Source of the DNA: Dugong dugon
Taxonomy: Eukaryota > Chordata > Mammalia > Sirenia > Dugongidae
NCBI GenBank assembly: GCA_030035585.1
Contig: CM057481.1
Coordinates: 6,721,128-6,785,127, forward strand
Direction: 5' to 3'
Length of the DNA: 64,000 nt
Every line of letters begins with the position of its first letter. Position 1 is the first letter of the stretch. The translations under genes and the position numbers were made by a program. Below are positions 11,546 to 22,330 of this stretch, piece after piece. The notes under the pieces were generated by a model. It saw only the letters and a list, made by a program, of their open reading frames with translations. It had not been told where the DNA came from and ran no database searches.

Positions 11546-11636
11546 AAGTCCCCAAAGTTACTTTTTAATTTTCTTTGTAAATTGGCAGTCTTATTCTATC
11601 ATTTTTTCATAACTGTCAAAGGAAAAAAAAAAAGAG

Positions 11637-12340
11637 AAGGAGACTGATTTTACTCAGGCTATTACAATAGGGAGAAGACTCCATATCTGAATATCAGAAG
11701 GTCTTGGCAATGTGGTTTTACTTTAGACTCTTATAAGGAGAAGTAGGTAAATTATAGGTGGGGTGATTTACAATTGGGACTGTTTTGTAATCAGAGGTAG
11801 TCTCAGTCAGTTATCTCAAGACAAAATGTTTGCCTTTGTTTCTAGCTAGTGTCAGGGAGAAAAACAGTTCTAATCTTAGCCAGTCACTCATAGGACAGAG
11901 AATAAGACATTGGCTAAGGGTGAAAGGGAAAGAGGTCTGTATCCGGCCTTGTCGGTAGGTTCAGCCTTGTTACAGGTCAGCAAAGGAATCAACTGCATAT
12001 CTTACGGGAGTTAAGAGAGACAATGGACGATAAGACAGTAAGTCATATGGAGAAATGTGGTTATTTGCAGTAAACCATTTCCCAGAACTAAAAGGATGGG
12101 AGGATTTGTTACCATTGCTGTTTTCCAGGAGCACCAAAACCCATTGCCATGGAGTCAGATCCTATAGGACAGAGTAGAACTGCCCCACTGGTCTTCCAAG
12201 GAGTGACTGGTAGAGTCAAGCTGCCAACCTTTTGGTTAGCAGGCAAGCTTTTAAGCATTGTACTACCAGGGATCCTCCAGGAGCACAGCACTGAGGTAAA
12301 ACTCAACATTGCCAGAGCCTATTCACACTTAGCTGGAGCC
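11637..12340. mobile_element. Unidentified LTR-like repeat, copy 1
   Basis: Shares its two ends with the segment at 15190-15520. 'ctattacaatagggagaaga' corresponds to 'ctattgcagtggggagaaca', and 'gctgttttccaggagcacag' to 'ttgttttctgggagcacagg'. The interior differs by insertions or deletions. Likely an old LTR family. An AfroSINE interrupts it at 12135-12275. Confidence 0.4.
12124..12286 (-). mobile_element. AfroSINE inserted in the LTR-like repeat, with 11-bp TSD
   Basis: Reverse AfroSINE (12135-12275) bounded by the direct repeat tccaggagcac at 12124-12134 and 12276-12286. Removing the insert restores a continuous match to the related repeat near 15.46 kb ('ccaggagcacagcactgagg'). Confidence 0.85.
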
Positions 12341-12520
12341 CTGGTGATGCAGTGGTTGAGAGCTACATCAGTTAACTAAAGGGCTGGCAGTTTGAATCCA
12401 CCAGCTGCTCCTTTGGAAACACTATGGGGCAGTTCCACTCTGTCCTATAGGGTTGCTGTCAGTCGGAACCAACTCCACAGCAATAGGTTTGCTTTGTTTT
12501 TTTTTTTTTTGTTGTTGTTG
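12335..12520 (+). mobile_element. AfroSINE
   Basis: Plus-strand copy, with head 'ggagccctggtgatgcagtg', B box 'ggcagtttgaatccacc', RTE-like tail 'cctatagggttgctgtcagt' and a T-rich end. Matching 8-bp acacttag at 12325-12332 and 12527-12534 is a likely target-site duplication. Confidence 0.9.
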
Positions 12521-12534
12521 TTGTTTACACTTAG

Positions 12535-13800
12535 ACTCTTTAATTCTCTTTGAAGCAGTATTATTTTGCTAGCTCTTTCATTAATTATTTTCCATACACG
12601 TTTACTTTATATTTACGTAAAAGTAATAATCTTATCCTTTGGAAAATTATACCTCGACATACCACAGGTCTTGGTGTGTACCGTATGTAGTAGTCAGGAA
12701 GTTATGAAGCCAACCTTATTCCTTAAAGTTTCTCCTCAATTTAATTTACCATGAGGATGGTCTTTATGCTGAAGAGTATCTGAGGCAAGATGGTCTCTTT
12801 ATAATACATCCTGACGTTTGTTCTTGCTTAACTTCTGAAAATCTACAGGTTCTCTTACATATAAATAGACAACCACACTAGTTTTAAATCTGTCAGATTT
12901 AGTCCATCAGTTTACATCTAGCCTTAACAACGTCTACATTTTATGACAATGAAGGAACTTCCTTATCAGCAAGACTCATGCTCATGACTTTATACTACAT
13001 TTGCAAGATATACTTTTTTTTCAGTTTAGCATCTCTACGGTTAGTATGTCCCTTGCAATTCGTCGCGTCTTAGATTTGATATAATATGGTAGGTATGTAT
13101 TGTGCTTTTCTTTTCTTCTCTGTCATGAGTGTAAGAAAAAAGTGGTATAATAAATAATTTTATTGGAATTCATTAGGGTTCCAAGAGCATTTATATGTTA
13201 ACAGAAGCTCTGTGTTAAATCTAAATCCACAACAATCTTTTTCTTTTCAGTTTGGTAATCCATTTGTTTAATAAAAGTTTTCGAAGTTCTCAAGAAAAGT
13301 GAAAACACCAAGTTTCTTAATACTCTCACTGTGAAGGAAGAAAAATCACTTCCGTATTTTATGCTTTGTCTCTCCTGACACTACATTTACTGTTTTAGGG
13401 GAGAGACACGTCTCCTGCAGGGGCAGTAATCCAGTAACTGAGGTATTTAAATAGCTCGCTGTGTTTATCTGCGAGTTTGCGGTAGTCATCACATTTAACG
13501 GGCACACAGCAAAGTGTGAACCAGCCTTCTACACCCTCCATAGACCTTAGAGGTGATAGGATGTTTTTTCTAGGTCTTCCCTAAGAACTCAGAATTTCTT
13601 TTACAAGTAACTGTAGTAGTTAGATGCATGGAATTCATACTTCAGTGTTCCCAGACATTTAAAGCTGTTTTGAGTGTTGCCTTACTTTTAATGCAAATCC
13701 TTTCTTACTTTGTGTTCATTGAAGAACTTTAGCCTGTGGTTTTATCGCCTCTGTTCTCCTTCGTTCTGATGCTCCCGAGGGACCTCAGTGGTTAGTCCCC
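12535..13800. other. Unassigned sequence
   Basis: I recognise no repeat family or exon. AT-rich throughout, with short frames only. Confidence 0.4.
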
Positions 13801-13808
13801 AAAGCACA

Positions 13809-14012
13809 GCGAGTCCCTGGGTGGTGTACATGGTTAACTAACTCAGCTGCTAACCAAAAGGTTGGAGGTTCAAGTCCACCCACACGCACCTTAGAAGAAA
13901 GGCCTGGCAATCTACTTCCCAAAATCACCATTGAAAACCCTATGGAGCACAGTTCTACTCTGACATACATGAGGTCACCATGTGTCAGAATTGACTTAGC
14001 AGCAATTGGTCA
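13809..14012 (+). mobile_element. Second AfroSINE type ('ccctgggtggtg' head)
   Basis: A SINE with a different tRNA-like head ('gagtccctgggtggtgtaca', B box 'ggttcaagtccacc'). The body reads 'gaagaaaggcctggcaatct' then 'aaaaccctatggagcacag', and the tail ends 'gtcagaattgac'. The body resembles the leader module of the RTE-derived elements at 22.1 and 57.2 kb. Confidence 0.85.
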
Positions 14013-14214
14013 ACCATTTCTAGGTCCCTACCTTGCATCTTACCTCCTCTTGACTTTTTCCTTGTCTTTCCATTACCTCAGGGTCAAGTTCAGAGCCTCT
14101 AGCTTGGCACAAAAGTTATGACCCCATGTTTACTTCCCCCCCACCTTCCCTCTCCAGATTCTAATATGTATTGTATACCCACACCTGAAACCCTGTGAGG
14201 GCAGCATTTGGGGA

Positions 14215-14425
14215 GGCATTTTGCAAATTGGTTTTGAGTCAGGCTGCCCTGCTGCTTACTGTCTACAAGAACCATGGGCAGATTAATTAACTTCTCTGAG
14301 GCTGTATTCTTCTGTTAAGTGGGGATAATGATAGTACTTAGCGCCTGAAGTTACTGTAAGGATTTAGTGAAGTAATGCATTTAAATCACTTAGCCCAGTC
14401 CCTGCATATTTTAAGGTATTCTTTT
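14215..14425 (+). repeat. MIR SINE
   Basis: MIR core in order: 'ttttgagtcaggctgccctg', 'ttaattaacttctctgagg', 'gtggggataatgatagtact', 'taaggatttagtgaagtaat'. Confidence 0.8.
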
Positions 14426-14870
14426 AAAAAAAAATATTCAAGCTATTATTATTTGCAGTTTCCCTATTTTAAGCTCTTTCACATCCTCTGCTCAGAATGT
14501 TTGGATGTTTCGTAATGGCCCTGAAGCCACACCCCACACCCCACTCCTATTCATCCTTTCAACCTTATCTTTGGTTTGAAATTCAAAGCTTTAATCAAGT
14601 TTTTATAGCTTTTCTCTTGAATAGATTGTATCTCCAGTATCCAGGCCTCATCTGCCATGTTCTAGCAACAGTTGTTGAAAGAAGAGTGAATGAATTCTTG
14701 TGTCCATTTCCAGCATCTTAATTTTCAGAAATCTTAAGGGTTATAGGCAGGATGCCTGCCCGCTTCCTCCCAAGTCCCAGCCCCAGCAGGGCCTGGCCTG
14801 CTGCAATGATCCCTATCAAGCTGCTGTGCTTTTAACCTTGGTGATCACTTTTAAGTTGGCTTAAACAAAG
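14426..14870. other. Unassigned sequence
   Basis: No repeat or gene recognised. The 74-codon frame at 14497-14721 has no recognisable motif. Confidence 0.35.
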
Positions 14871-14873
14871 AGA

Positions 14874-15040
14874 CAACAAAACCAAACCCATTGCCATCCA
14901 GTTGATTCTAACTCATAGCGACCCTCTAGGAGAGAGTAGAACTACCCCCATAGGGTTTCAAAAGAGCAACTGGTGGATTCAGACTGCTGACCTTTTGGTT
15001 AGCAGCCAAGCTCTTAACTACTGCTCCGCCAGGGCTCCTT
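14874..15040 (-). mobile_element. AfroSINE
   Basis: Reverse copy: 'aaaaccaaacccattgccat' tail, 'gagagtagaactaccccca' middle and a head ending 'cgccagggctcc'. The A-rich side faces left. Confidence 0.9.
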
Positions 15041-15144
15041 AAATGGGTTTCAGGGTGAGAAAAATCCTTCAGAACCACAGCAAGTTTGGATTTCTGTCTA
15101 CTATTATAATTCAATACACCAGGGGTCCGAGATTCCACAATTAA

Positions 15145-15540
15145 AATCTTAAGAGGTATCCCAGAAACTTGGGAGCTTTGCAGAGTGGGGTGTACTCTTG
15201 GGAATATGGTGTGTCAAAGACATAATGCACCAGACAGCTAAGGAGATGATTTTAATCAACTATTGCAGTGGGGAGAACATTTATTAAAAAGGAACATCTC
15301 AGAGAAAAGGAAGAGGGCCTGAGGTCTTATAGACGTAGATAAACAAGGGAATCATGGTGAAGGGTGACTGTGGGTCTGGTCTAAGTCATGCAGGGAAGGG
15401 TGGCTCTTTGTAGCTAACTGTTTCCAGGAACACAGTGGTGGGATGTAGGGGCATTGTTTTCTGGGAGCACAGGGCTCAGGTAATGCTCAGCATTGTCAAA
15501 TGATATGCCACAGGGTATACAAAGCCACAGGTTAGATAAG
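15145..15540. mobile_element. Unidentified LTR-like repeat, copy 2
   Basis: Same family as 11637-12340 (see there). It is unlikely to be the partner LTR of one provirus, because the intervening 2.8 kb holds MIR and SINE sequence and no retroviral genes. Confidence 0.4.
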
Positions 15541-15623
15541 ATACCTCTTCTTGGAATGTTAATTTTACTGTAATATTTGAGAGTGGAAGTTATATTTTCA
15601 CGAAAGCCAACACTTACATAGTA

Positions 15624-16564
15624 CGGGTAGTCCCCAACTTACAACGGGGTTTTGTTGCAATGACTCTTTGGTAAGTTGATTCTGACATAAATCGAAATAC
15701 CTCATTTTTTTTATTTCAGTTTTCATTATTATTGTCTTTTATTGTCAGTATCTTTATAAATCTGATCTTTATTTGTCTTTGGGGTTTTGGAAACATTACA
15801 TATAAACTTACAGATATATTTCAATAATACATACATAAAAAAATACACAAATCATCAAACTTTACTCCCTCAATGAAGAGTGGGACGACATTGGCATTTT
15901 TGTCAGTTGCAGTGATAACTCCATTTGTGGAAGGTTCTGAGTCATCTGGATTATCCCTGGGAATGGGGATGGTGTTTCCAGTCAGAAAATTAGTGAGAAT
16001 TGTCTGTACGGCCTTTTCTTTTTTTCTTCATACATTTCATGGTAACATCTCACTGCTTCCTGAATCTGCCTATCGACTTTAGCAAAGCCATCAGCATTTG
16101 GGTTCATGTTTTCCAGCAACGGAAGCCCCTGATTTAGTTTAGAAATAACTCCAGCTAATACTTTCACTGTAAAATTTTTTGGCAACATCTTTGCTTCCTC
16201 TTCCTCATTATTATTTCTTTCTTCTTCCGCATTTCTTTCCTTTTCAAAATCCATCAATTCCCCTTCTTCGTTCTTCTTCTTCGTTCACACCGTACACGTA
16301 TACTGAAGTTGTTCCACGTCAGCGATATCAGATTCTAAGTTGAGCGTTCTTGCCCTGTGGACAATTTTTCCACTGATCTCTTCCATCATATTATCCTGAT
16401 CAAATGCTTAGAGCGTGTTCACATCAGTCATCAATTTTTTTCCTTATCACCTGCACGCATTTTCCCGTAACTTCCTCCCAGGAAGATGCAGTGTTGCAGA
16501 TACACTGATGGCAGTTAGTGGGGTTCTTCGTAACTGGAATACGTCATAAGTCAGGGATTACCTG
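15624..16564 (-). mobile_element. Tigger-type (pogo/Tc1-mariner) DNA transposon, internally deleted
   Basis: Terminal inverted repeats: 'cgggtagtccccaacttaca' at the left matches the reverse complement of the right end, 'caggtaatccctgacttatg'. Both are flanked by TA (15622-15623 and 16565-16566), the Tc1/mariner target duplication. At 0.94 kb it is much shorter than an autonomous Tigger and keeps only the transposase 3' part. Confidence 0.8.
15982..16257 (-). pseudogene. Tigger transposase C-terminal remnant
   Basis: A 91-residue frame. An acidic stretch (ERNNNEEEEAK) is followed by PKNFTVKVLAGVISKLNQGL, DPN-like NPNADGFAKVDRQIQEAVRC and YHEMYEEKKKRPYRQFSL. This order (a conserved helix, then a 'KV...A...CY...YDEKKK' end) is typical of Tigger/JRK-type transposase C-termini. 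The catalytic DDE core is absent, so it encodes no active enzyme. Confidence 0.75.
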
Positions 16565-16694
16565 TATGTGTAATCAGTGTACATTTTTAAGATAAAACAT
16601 GAGAGTTCAAAGAAATTTCTGCTCGTAGCATTTCCCTTTATTTGCCCCCTCCCCTGGTAGCCAAATGTTTATTTTCTTTGCCTATGTTTTTTGT

Positions 16695-16893
16695 TTTTGC
16701 CCTCAAGTATGCTCCGACTCACGGTGACCCCATAAGTATCAGAGAAGAACTGTGCTCCATAGATTTTCAGTGGCTGATGTTTCAAAGTAGACTGTCGGAC
16801 CTTTCTTCCAAGTAGCCTCTGGGTGAACTCCAATCTCCAACCTTTTGCTTAGCAGCTGAGCATGTTAACCTTTTGTACTACCCAGGGACTGCT
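16695..16893 (-). mobile_element. Second AfroSINE type ('ccctgggtggtg' head)
   Basis: Reverse copy: 'gaactgtgctccatagattt', 'tttcagtggctgatgtttca', 'ggacctttcttccaagtagc', head end 'tactacccagggact'. Diverged. Confidence 0.85.
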
Positions 16894-16894
16894 T

Positions 16895-17440
16895 GCCCAT
16901 GTTACTTCTCTGTAAAAGTTTGTGAAGTGTGGGCTTAAAACCTTCCACAGCAGCTGTTTATGTTGAACACTCTATGAACATCCACGTTTCAAGTGGAAAG
17001 ATTAGCCTCAGCAAAGCCAGGAAAGTGGGAAAGTAAAATGTGTACCTGGGACCTGAGGACTTCTTTGGGCCTGTAAGTAGGTTGGGAATGACGGGGAATA
17101 GGCTGACAGGTGAACTCACCATTGAAAGAGTAGAGGAATTGTAATGTTGGCTTTAAATTGCTGGGTGAGATCTCTGGACTAAATTCATTTGGCAGCTGGT
17201 ATCCATTTGTGGTCCTTGGGCAAGAGATGGAGGTTTTAGGAGCTGTATCTGTTTTTAAAAATTTTCAGAAATAGGTAAAATTAGACTCCCATACAAATAT
17301 AGACATCAACGTATGGTAAAGATTATTTAATTCAGGAGAGAACTGGCAGATGTTATAACTGGCTCAAGAGAGAACCCAAAAACAGACACATTTGTACAAC
17401 AGGAATGTGGCGATGAATGTACAAATGGAAGTGAAACTGG
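16895..17440. other. Unassigned sequence
   Basis: No repeat recognised; the right part may be diverged L1 preceding the clear ORF2 match. Confidence 0.3.
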
Positions 17441-18302
17441 TTTTTCCACGAGGGAAGGAGAGGAAACATGAGGCATTAAGAAAAGTTAGGGCCTTGGATA
17501 AGCAAAGCATTATTGAAGAAAAAGAACGAAGTAAGGGAGGCCTCACACTACCTGATTTCAGAACCTACTCTACAGCTACAGTAGTCAAAACAGCCTGGTA
17601 CTTGTACAGTGACAGACACATAGACCAATGAAACAGAATCGAGAACCCAGGCATAAATGATCTTTGACAAAGGACCAAAGTCCATTAAATGGGGAAAAGG
17701 TGGTATTTTTAACAAATGGTACTGGCAAAACTGGATGTCCATCTGTAAAAAATGAAATAGGAACCATACCTCACACCATGCACAAAAACTAACTCAAAAT
17801 GGATGAAAGACTTAAATATAAAAAAATGATAAATACCATGGAAGAAAGATTAGGGACAATGCTAGGGCCCCTAATACATAGCATAAATACAATACAAACC
17901 ATAATTAACAGTGCACAAACACCAGAAGATAAACTAGATAACTGGGAGCTCCTAAAAATTAAACACTTATGCTAGAGAAAAGATTTCACCAAAAGAGTAA
18001 AAAGAGACCAACTGACCACATGAACCACAGCCTCCACCAGCCTGAGCCCAGAAGAACTAGATGGTGCCTGGCTACCACCACCAACCACTCAAACAAGTAC
18101 CACGATAGAGGATCCTAGACAGAGCAAGAGAAAAATGTGGGAAAAAATTCAAATTCACACACACACACACAAAAAGACCAGACTTACTGGTCTGACAGAG
18201 ACTGGAGGATCCCGCAAGACTATGGCCCCTGGACACCCTGGTAACTCAGAACTGAAGCCACACCTGAAGTCCACCTTTCAGCAAAATATGAGATAGGCGT
18301 AT
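17440..18302 (+). mobile_element. L1: ORF2 segment joined to 3' UTR, interrupted downstream
   Basis: Plus-strand L1. The frame at 17392-17631 carries [20 protein letters not shown] then [20 protein letters not shown], an L1 ORF2 signature in the C-terminal half. At about 18013 ORF2 stops and 3' UTR starts ('gaagaactagatggtgcctg'). The last part of ORF2 has therefore been deleted. The 3' UTR resumes after the RTE insert at 19419. Confidence 0.8.
18156..18174. repeat. Short (CA)n in L1 3' UTR
   Basis: Run of CA repeats (about 8 units) followed by A-rich DNA, inside the L1 3' UTR. Confidence 0.9.
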
Positions 18303-19427
18303 AAACAAACACCAGAAAGATATTTACCTGCGTTGTATTGGCTATGCTAAGGCATTCTACTGTGTGGATCATAATAAATTCTGAATAACATTTCGAAGAA
18401 TGGGAATTCCAGAATGCTTAACTGTGCCCATAAGGAACATGTACGTAAACCAAGAGACAGTCATTTGAATAGAACAAGGGGATATTGCATGGTTTAAAAT
18501 CAGGAAAGCTGTACATCGGAGTTGTATCCTTTCACCATACTTACTCAATCTGTATGATGAGTAAATAATCCAACAAACTGGACTATATGAAGAAGAACTT
18601 GGCGTCAGGATTGGTGAAGTCTCATTAACAACCTGCAATATGCAGATGACACAATGTTGCTTGTTTAAAGTGAAGAGGACTTAAAGCACTTACTGATAAA
18701 GATCTAAGACTACAGCCTTCAGTATGGACTACATCTCAACATAAAACAAAAATCCTCACGACTGGACCAGTAAGTAACAACATGATAAATGGAGAAAATA
18801 TTGCAGTTGTCAAGATTTCATTTTACTTGGATCCACAATCAATGCCCATGGAATCAGCAGTCAAGAAATCAAATGACTTGTTGCACTGGGCAAATCTGCT
18901 GCAAAAGACTTCTTTAAAGTGTTGAAAAGTAAAGATGTCACTTTGAGGACTAAGGTGTGCCTGACCGAAGCCGTGTTATTTTCAATCACCTTGTATGCAT
19001 GTGTAAGCTAGATAATTGATAATGAAGACCAAAGAAGTTATGCCTTTGAATTACGGTGTTGGTGAAGAGTATCGAATATACCACAGACTGTCAAAAGAAG
19101 GATCAAGTCTGTCTTGGAAGAAGTACAGCCAGAGTGCTCCTTGGATGTGAGGGTGGTGAGAATTCATCTCACATACTTTGGATATGTTATCAGGAGGGAC
19201 CAGTCCCTGGAGAAGGAAGTCACGCTTGGTAAAGTAGAGGGTCAGCGAAAAAGAGGAAGGCGCTTGACGAGATGGATTGACACCGTGGCTGCAATGATGG
19301 ACTCAAACATAGCAACAATTGTGACAATGGCACAAGACCAGGCAGCGTTTTGTTCTCTTGTGCATGGGGTCACTATGGGTTGGAACCATTTCGAAGGCAC
19401 CTAACAACAATAACAATGAAACAAACA
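18303..19427 (+). mobile_element. RTE LINE 3' part nested in the L1
   Basis: 5'-truncated RTE1-like copy (18312-19418). It spans the reverse-transcriptase 3' half ('caatatgcagatgacacaat' encodes QYADDT, the RT catalytic YADD motif). It continues through the C-terminal frame 19114-19404 (SLEKEVTLGKVEGQRKRGRR) to the 3' tail 'gaaggcacctaacaac'. It is flanked by aaacaaaca at 18303-18311 and 19419-19427, and L1 3' UTR continues on each side. Several frameshifts and stops. Confidence 0.9.
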
Positions 19428-19700
19428 GTAACCTACATGGAGAACATGGTTCTTAGTTCAATCAACTATACGAGACCAAATGGGCAACAACTGCACAAAA
19501 ACAAAGACGAGAAGGCAGGAAGGGACAGGAAAACTGGGTAAATGGACATGGGGAACCCAGAGTGGAAAGGGAAAAGAGAAGAGTACTAAATGCAGGGATT
19601 GCAACCAATGTCACAAAACAATTTGTGTATAAATTTTTGAATGAGGAACTAATTTGTGCTGTAAACTGTCACCTAATGCACAGTTTAAAAAAAAAAAAAG
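19419..19700 (+). mobile_element. L1 3' UTR end with poly(A)
   Basis: Continuation of the L1 after the RTE insert: 'aacagtaacctacatggaga', 'gggacaggaaaactgggta', 'caatgtcacaaaacaatttg', ending in an A-run near 19686-19699. The same segment appears uninterrupted at 49.0-49.3 kb. Confidence 0.85.
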
Positions 19701-19844
19701 GAGACTGTTGGTGGGGTCCTTCGTTGTGTAATAGGTTGGTGGGAGGGAACAAAGGGGTAGACACAAGTTACTAAGCCAAGTGGAGTCCTACCAAAGTTAA
19801 CAGTTGGTTAGAAGTGGAAGGTGAGAGAGAAGAGGGAGACAGAA

Positions 19845-20035
19845 GAGCCTAGTGGCTAAAGCTAGGCCAGTATTTGAATCCTGGATCTATCTAGTTGTAT
19901 GACTTCAATCAAGTTATTAGGCCTCTTCTAGTATAGTGAAAATTAAGTATAGATAGTATATGGTAAGTAAGCTTGGCCCATGTGGTAAGTAAGCTTAATA
20001 AGCATTAGCACCTATTTTTACTGTTGTTCTACTTC
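19845..20035 (+). repeat. MIR SINE with a local duplication
   Basis: 'tttgaatcctggatctatct', 'caatcaagttattaggcctc' and 'aataagcattagcacctatt' follow MIR order. Within it gtaagtaagctt occurs twice (19965 and 19985 region), a small tandem duplication. Confidence 0.65.
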
Positions 20036-21411
20036 CCTTTCCTCTTCTTCTTTTCTATTGTATTTATTTATTTATTGTTTGATTCCAGATTTTAAGTCAG
20101 GAGCTGAGAGTCTGAATTTTAAAATACTGACTTGGAGGTCAGCCTAAGCAGACAACTCCACAGATGACTAAAACCAAGGAATGAGTGAAATCATTGCCTG
20201 AGGAAAAGGGCCTGAGGGGAGAAGATTCTGTTTAATTGACAAGAGGAAATGAGCCCAAAGTAGGCTGGTGTGTGGTGCTCCTCAACCTTTATTATTAAGT
20301 CACCTGGAAGGAGTCAGAGGAAGTTGATCTAGGAAGAGTCAGAGAGCTAGGAAGTTAACTTGACAAGTGATACTGTGGAGGCCAAGAGAAGCCTAAAGAA
20401 GGAAGGGTGAATTTAGTGCGGGTGGGGAAATTTGGAGAGCTTGTTGTTGATGAGGAGAGATGTGGAGATATTAGATGCCGGGTGCTGCAGACAGAGTTGT
20501 TTCTATGTGGTTCTGTGTTTAAACCCTGGAAAATCCCTTTGCCCTAGGTAGATAATACAGAAATGTATTCCCATATCTCATTATACTCATCTAATGTGAG
20601 ATAGAATTGTTTACACCTCAATAAGAAAAACAATACATCATATCTATTAAATGCATTAACTTTATGGAAGAGTTGGGCAGGAGGAGAATTCTCATGACAC
20701 TTTATTCTTAACCTAAATCATAAGGAAAAGTTATTATAATTCTGCCATCTGTTACCGTTTTTAAAGCCATTTTGGTAAACTTAATGCTAATGCAAAATAC
20801 ATGCCTTAGCACTAATTAACCGAAAAATCTGTTTCATTCTTCTTGGATAATGAAAAAAATGTCAGGGACATGATTTCTTAAAGAAAATCTAATTTATGGC
20901 ACTCAGCTAAACCTTTAAACCACCCTTGTGATGTGCTCATGAACACAACCATAAGAATAACAAAAAGTCACATCAAATATTCCCGTTAGGAAAATCCCCA
21001 GGCTACAAGCTTTAGACATTTACAATTGTAATTTAGATTTCTATTTCCACTTAAAGATGACTGTCCTTTCTGGCTGATATAAGGTATTTGTATTGATTTT
21101 TGGGAAGGGAGGGGATTGGAGCAGAGGACTGAGAAACATGGGGAGTATCTGTAAGGCCATTATTGATTTCATGTCCAAGTCCAAATACCACATTACTCCC
21201 CTAGAAACCTAATTAATTGAAATATATGCTATTTGAGTATGTTTATATTAAATATTGTTGAACCAATGACTTTTCAAACCCCTTTTGTTGTATTTTGTTT
21301 TAGGAATAGGACGGATCCAGTTTGATTATACTTTTGCTAATATTCTAGGTGTTTTGAACTCACTTAACTGATTTTCCTGTCACCATTCTTTTGTATCTGC
21401 TGTACATTTGG
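20036..21411. other. Unassigned sequence
   Basis: No repeat or coding signal recognised across 1.4 kb. A T-rich stretch followed by AG near 21300 resembles a splice acceptor, but there is no convincing frame or donor behind it. Confidence 0.4.
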
Positions 21412-22330
21412 TATGTTGTTGTCAGGTACCATCGAGGAGGTTCCAACTCATAGCAAACCTATTTACAACACAGCGAAACACTGTCTGGTTCTGCGCCATC
21501 CTCACAATCATTGCTATGTTTGAGCCCATTGTTGCAGCCACTGTGTCAGTCCATCTCATTGAAGATCTTCTTTTTCACTGTCTACATTACTAAATATGAT
21601 GTCCTTCTCCAGGGACTGGTCCCTCCCGATAACATGTCCAAATTATGTGAGAGGAAGACATGCCATCCTCACTTTCAAGGAGCATTCTGGCTGTACTTCT
21701 GCCAAAATGGATTTGTCCTTTCTTCTGGAAGTCCATGGTATACCATGATTTTATGAAAATAATGTAGCCTTCTATGTTTGTTTGCTAGCCGAGCCCTCCT
21801 CCTGCAATTGACGCAGTGCCAATTCTTCATGTTTTTGTAAAAAAGAAAAAATTAGCATAGCGCACTTACAATTTCCAATTTTCCTACATTCGTATATACT
21901 TCATACGTCCCACGTTCCAATTATTTATGGATGTTGCTCTTATTTCTTCTCCTTTTGAGTCATGTCACATCAGCAAATGAAGATTCCTGAAATCTTTACC
22001 CCGTTTACGTCATTAAAGTTGTCTCGACTTTGAGGAGGCAGCTCTTCCCCAGTGGTATTTTGAGTGCTTTAGAACCTGAAGAGCTCATCTTCCAGCACTA
22101 TATCAGACAGTGTTTTGCTGCTATTCATAAGGTTTTCACCGGCCATTTTTTTCAGAAGTACATCACCAGCTCCTTCTTCCCAGTCTTTCTTCGTCTGGAA
22201 GCTCCACTGAAACCTGTCCACCATGGGTAACTTTGCTGATATTTGAAATACTGGTGACATAGTTTCCAGCATCACAGCAACACGCAAGTCACCACAGCAC
22301 GACTAACTGATGGATGGGTGGTGGGCCTTT
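21412..22330 (-). mobile_element. Internally deleted RTE LINE with both ends
   Basis: Antisense RTE1-like element. The right part (about 21845-22330) is the 5' leader and start of the ORF. The left part (21412-21755) is the 3' end. About 90 bp of unassigned DNA lies between, so most of the ORF (several kb in a full element) is missing. Left text: 'ggactggtccctcccgata'. Right text: 'atcacagcaacacgcaagtc'. Confidence 0.7.

Noticed and set aside
12340-15145. The two LTR-like copies as a single provirus
   Set aside because: The interval contains MIR and SINE sequence and no gag, pol or env-like frame.
21290-21350. T-rich run ending in ttttag before 'gaataggacggatcc' as an exon start
   Set aside because: No open frame or donor of exon length follows.
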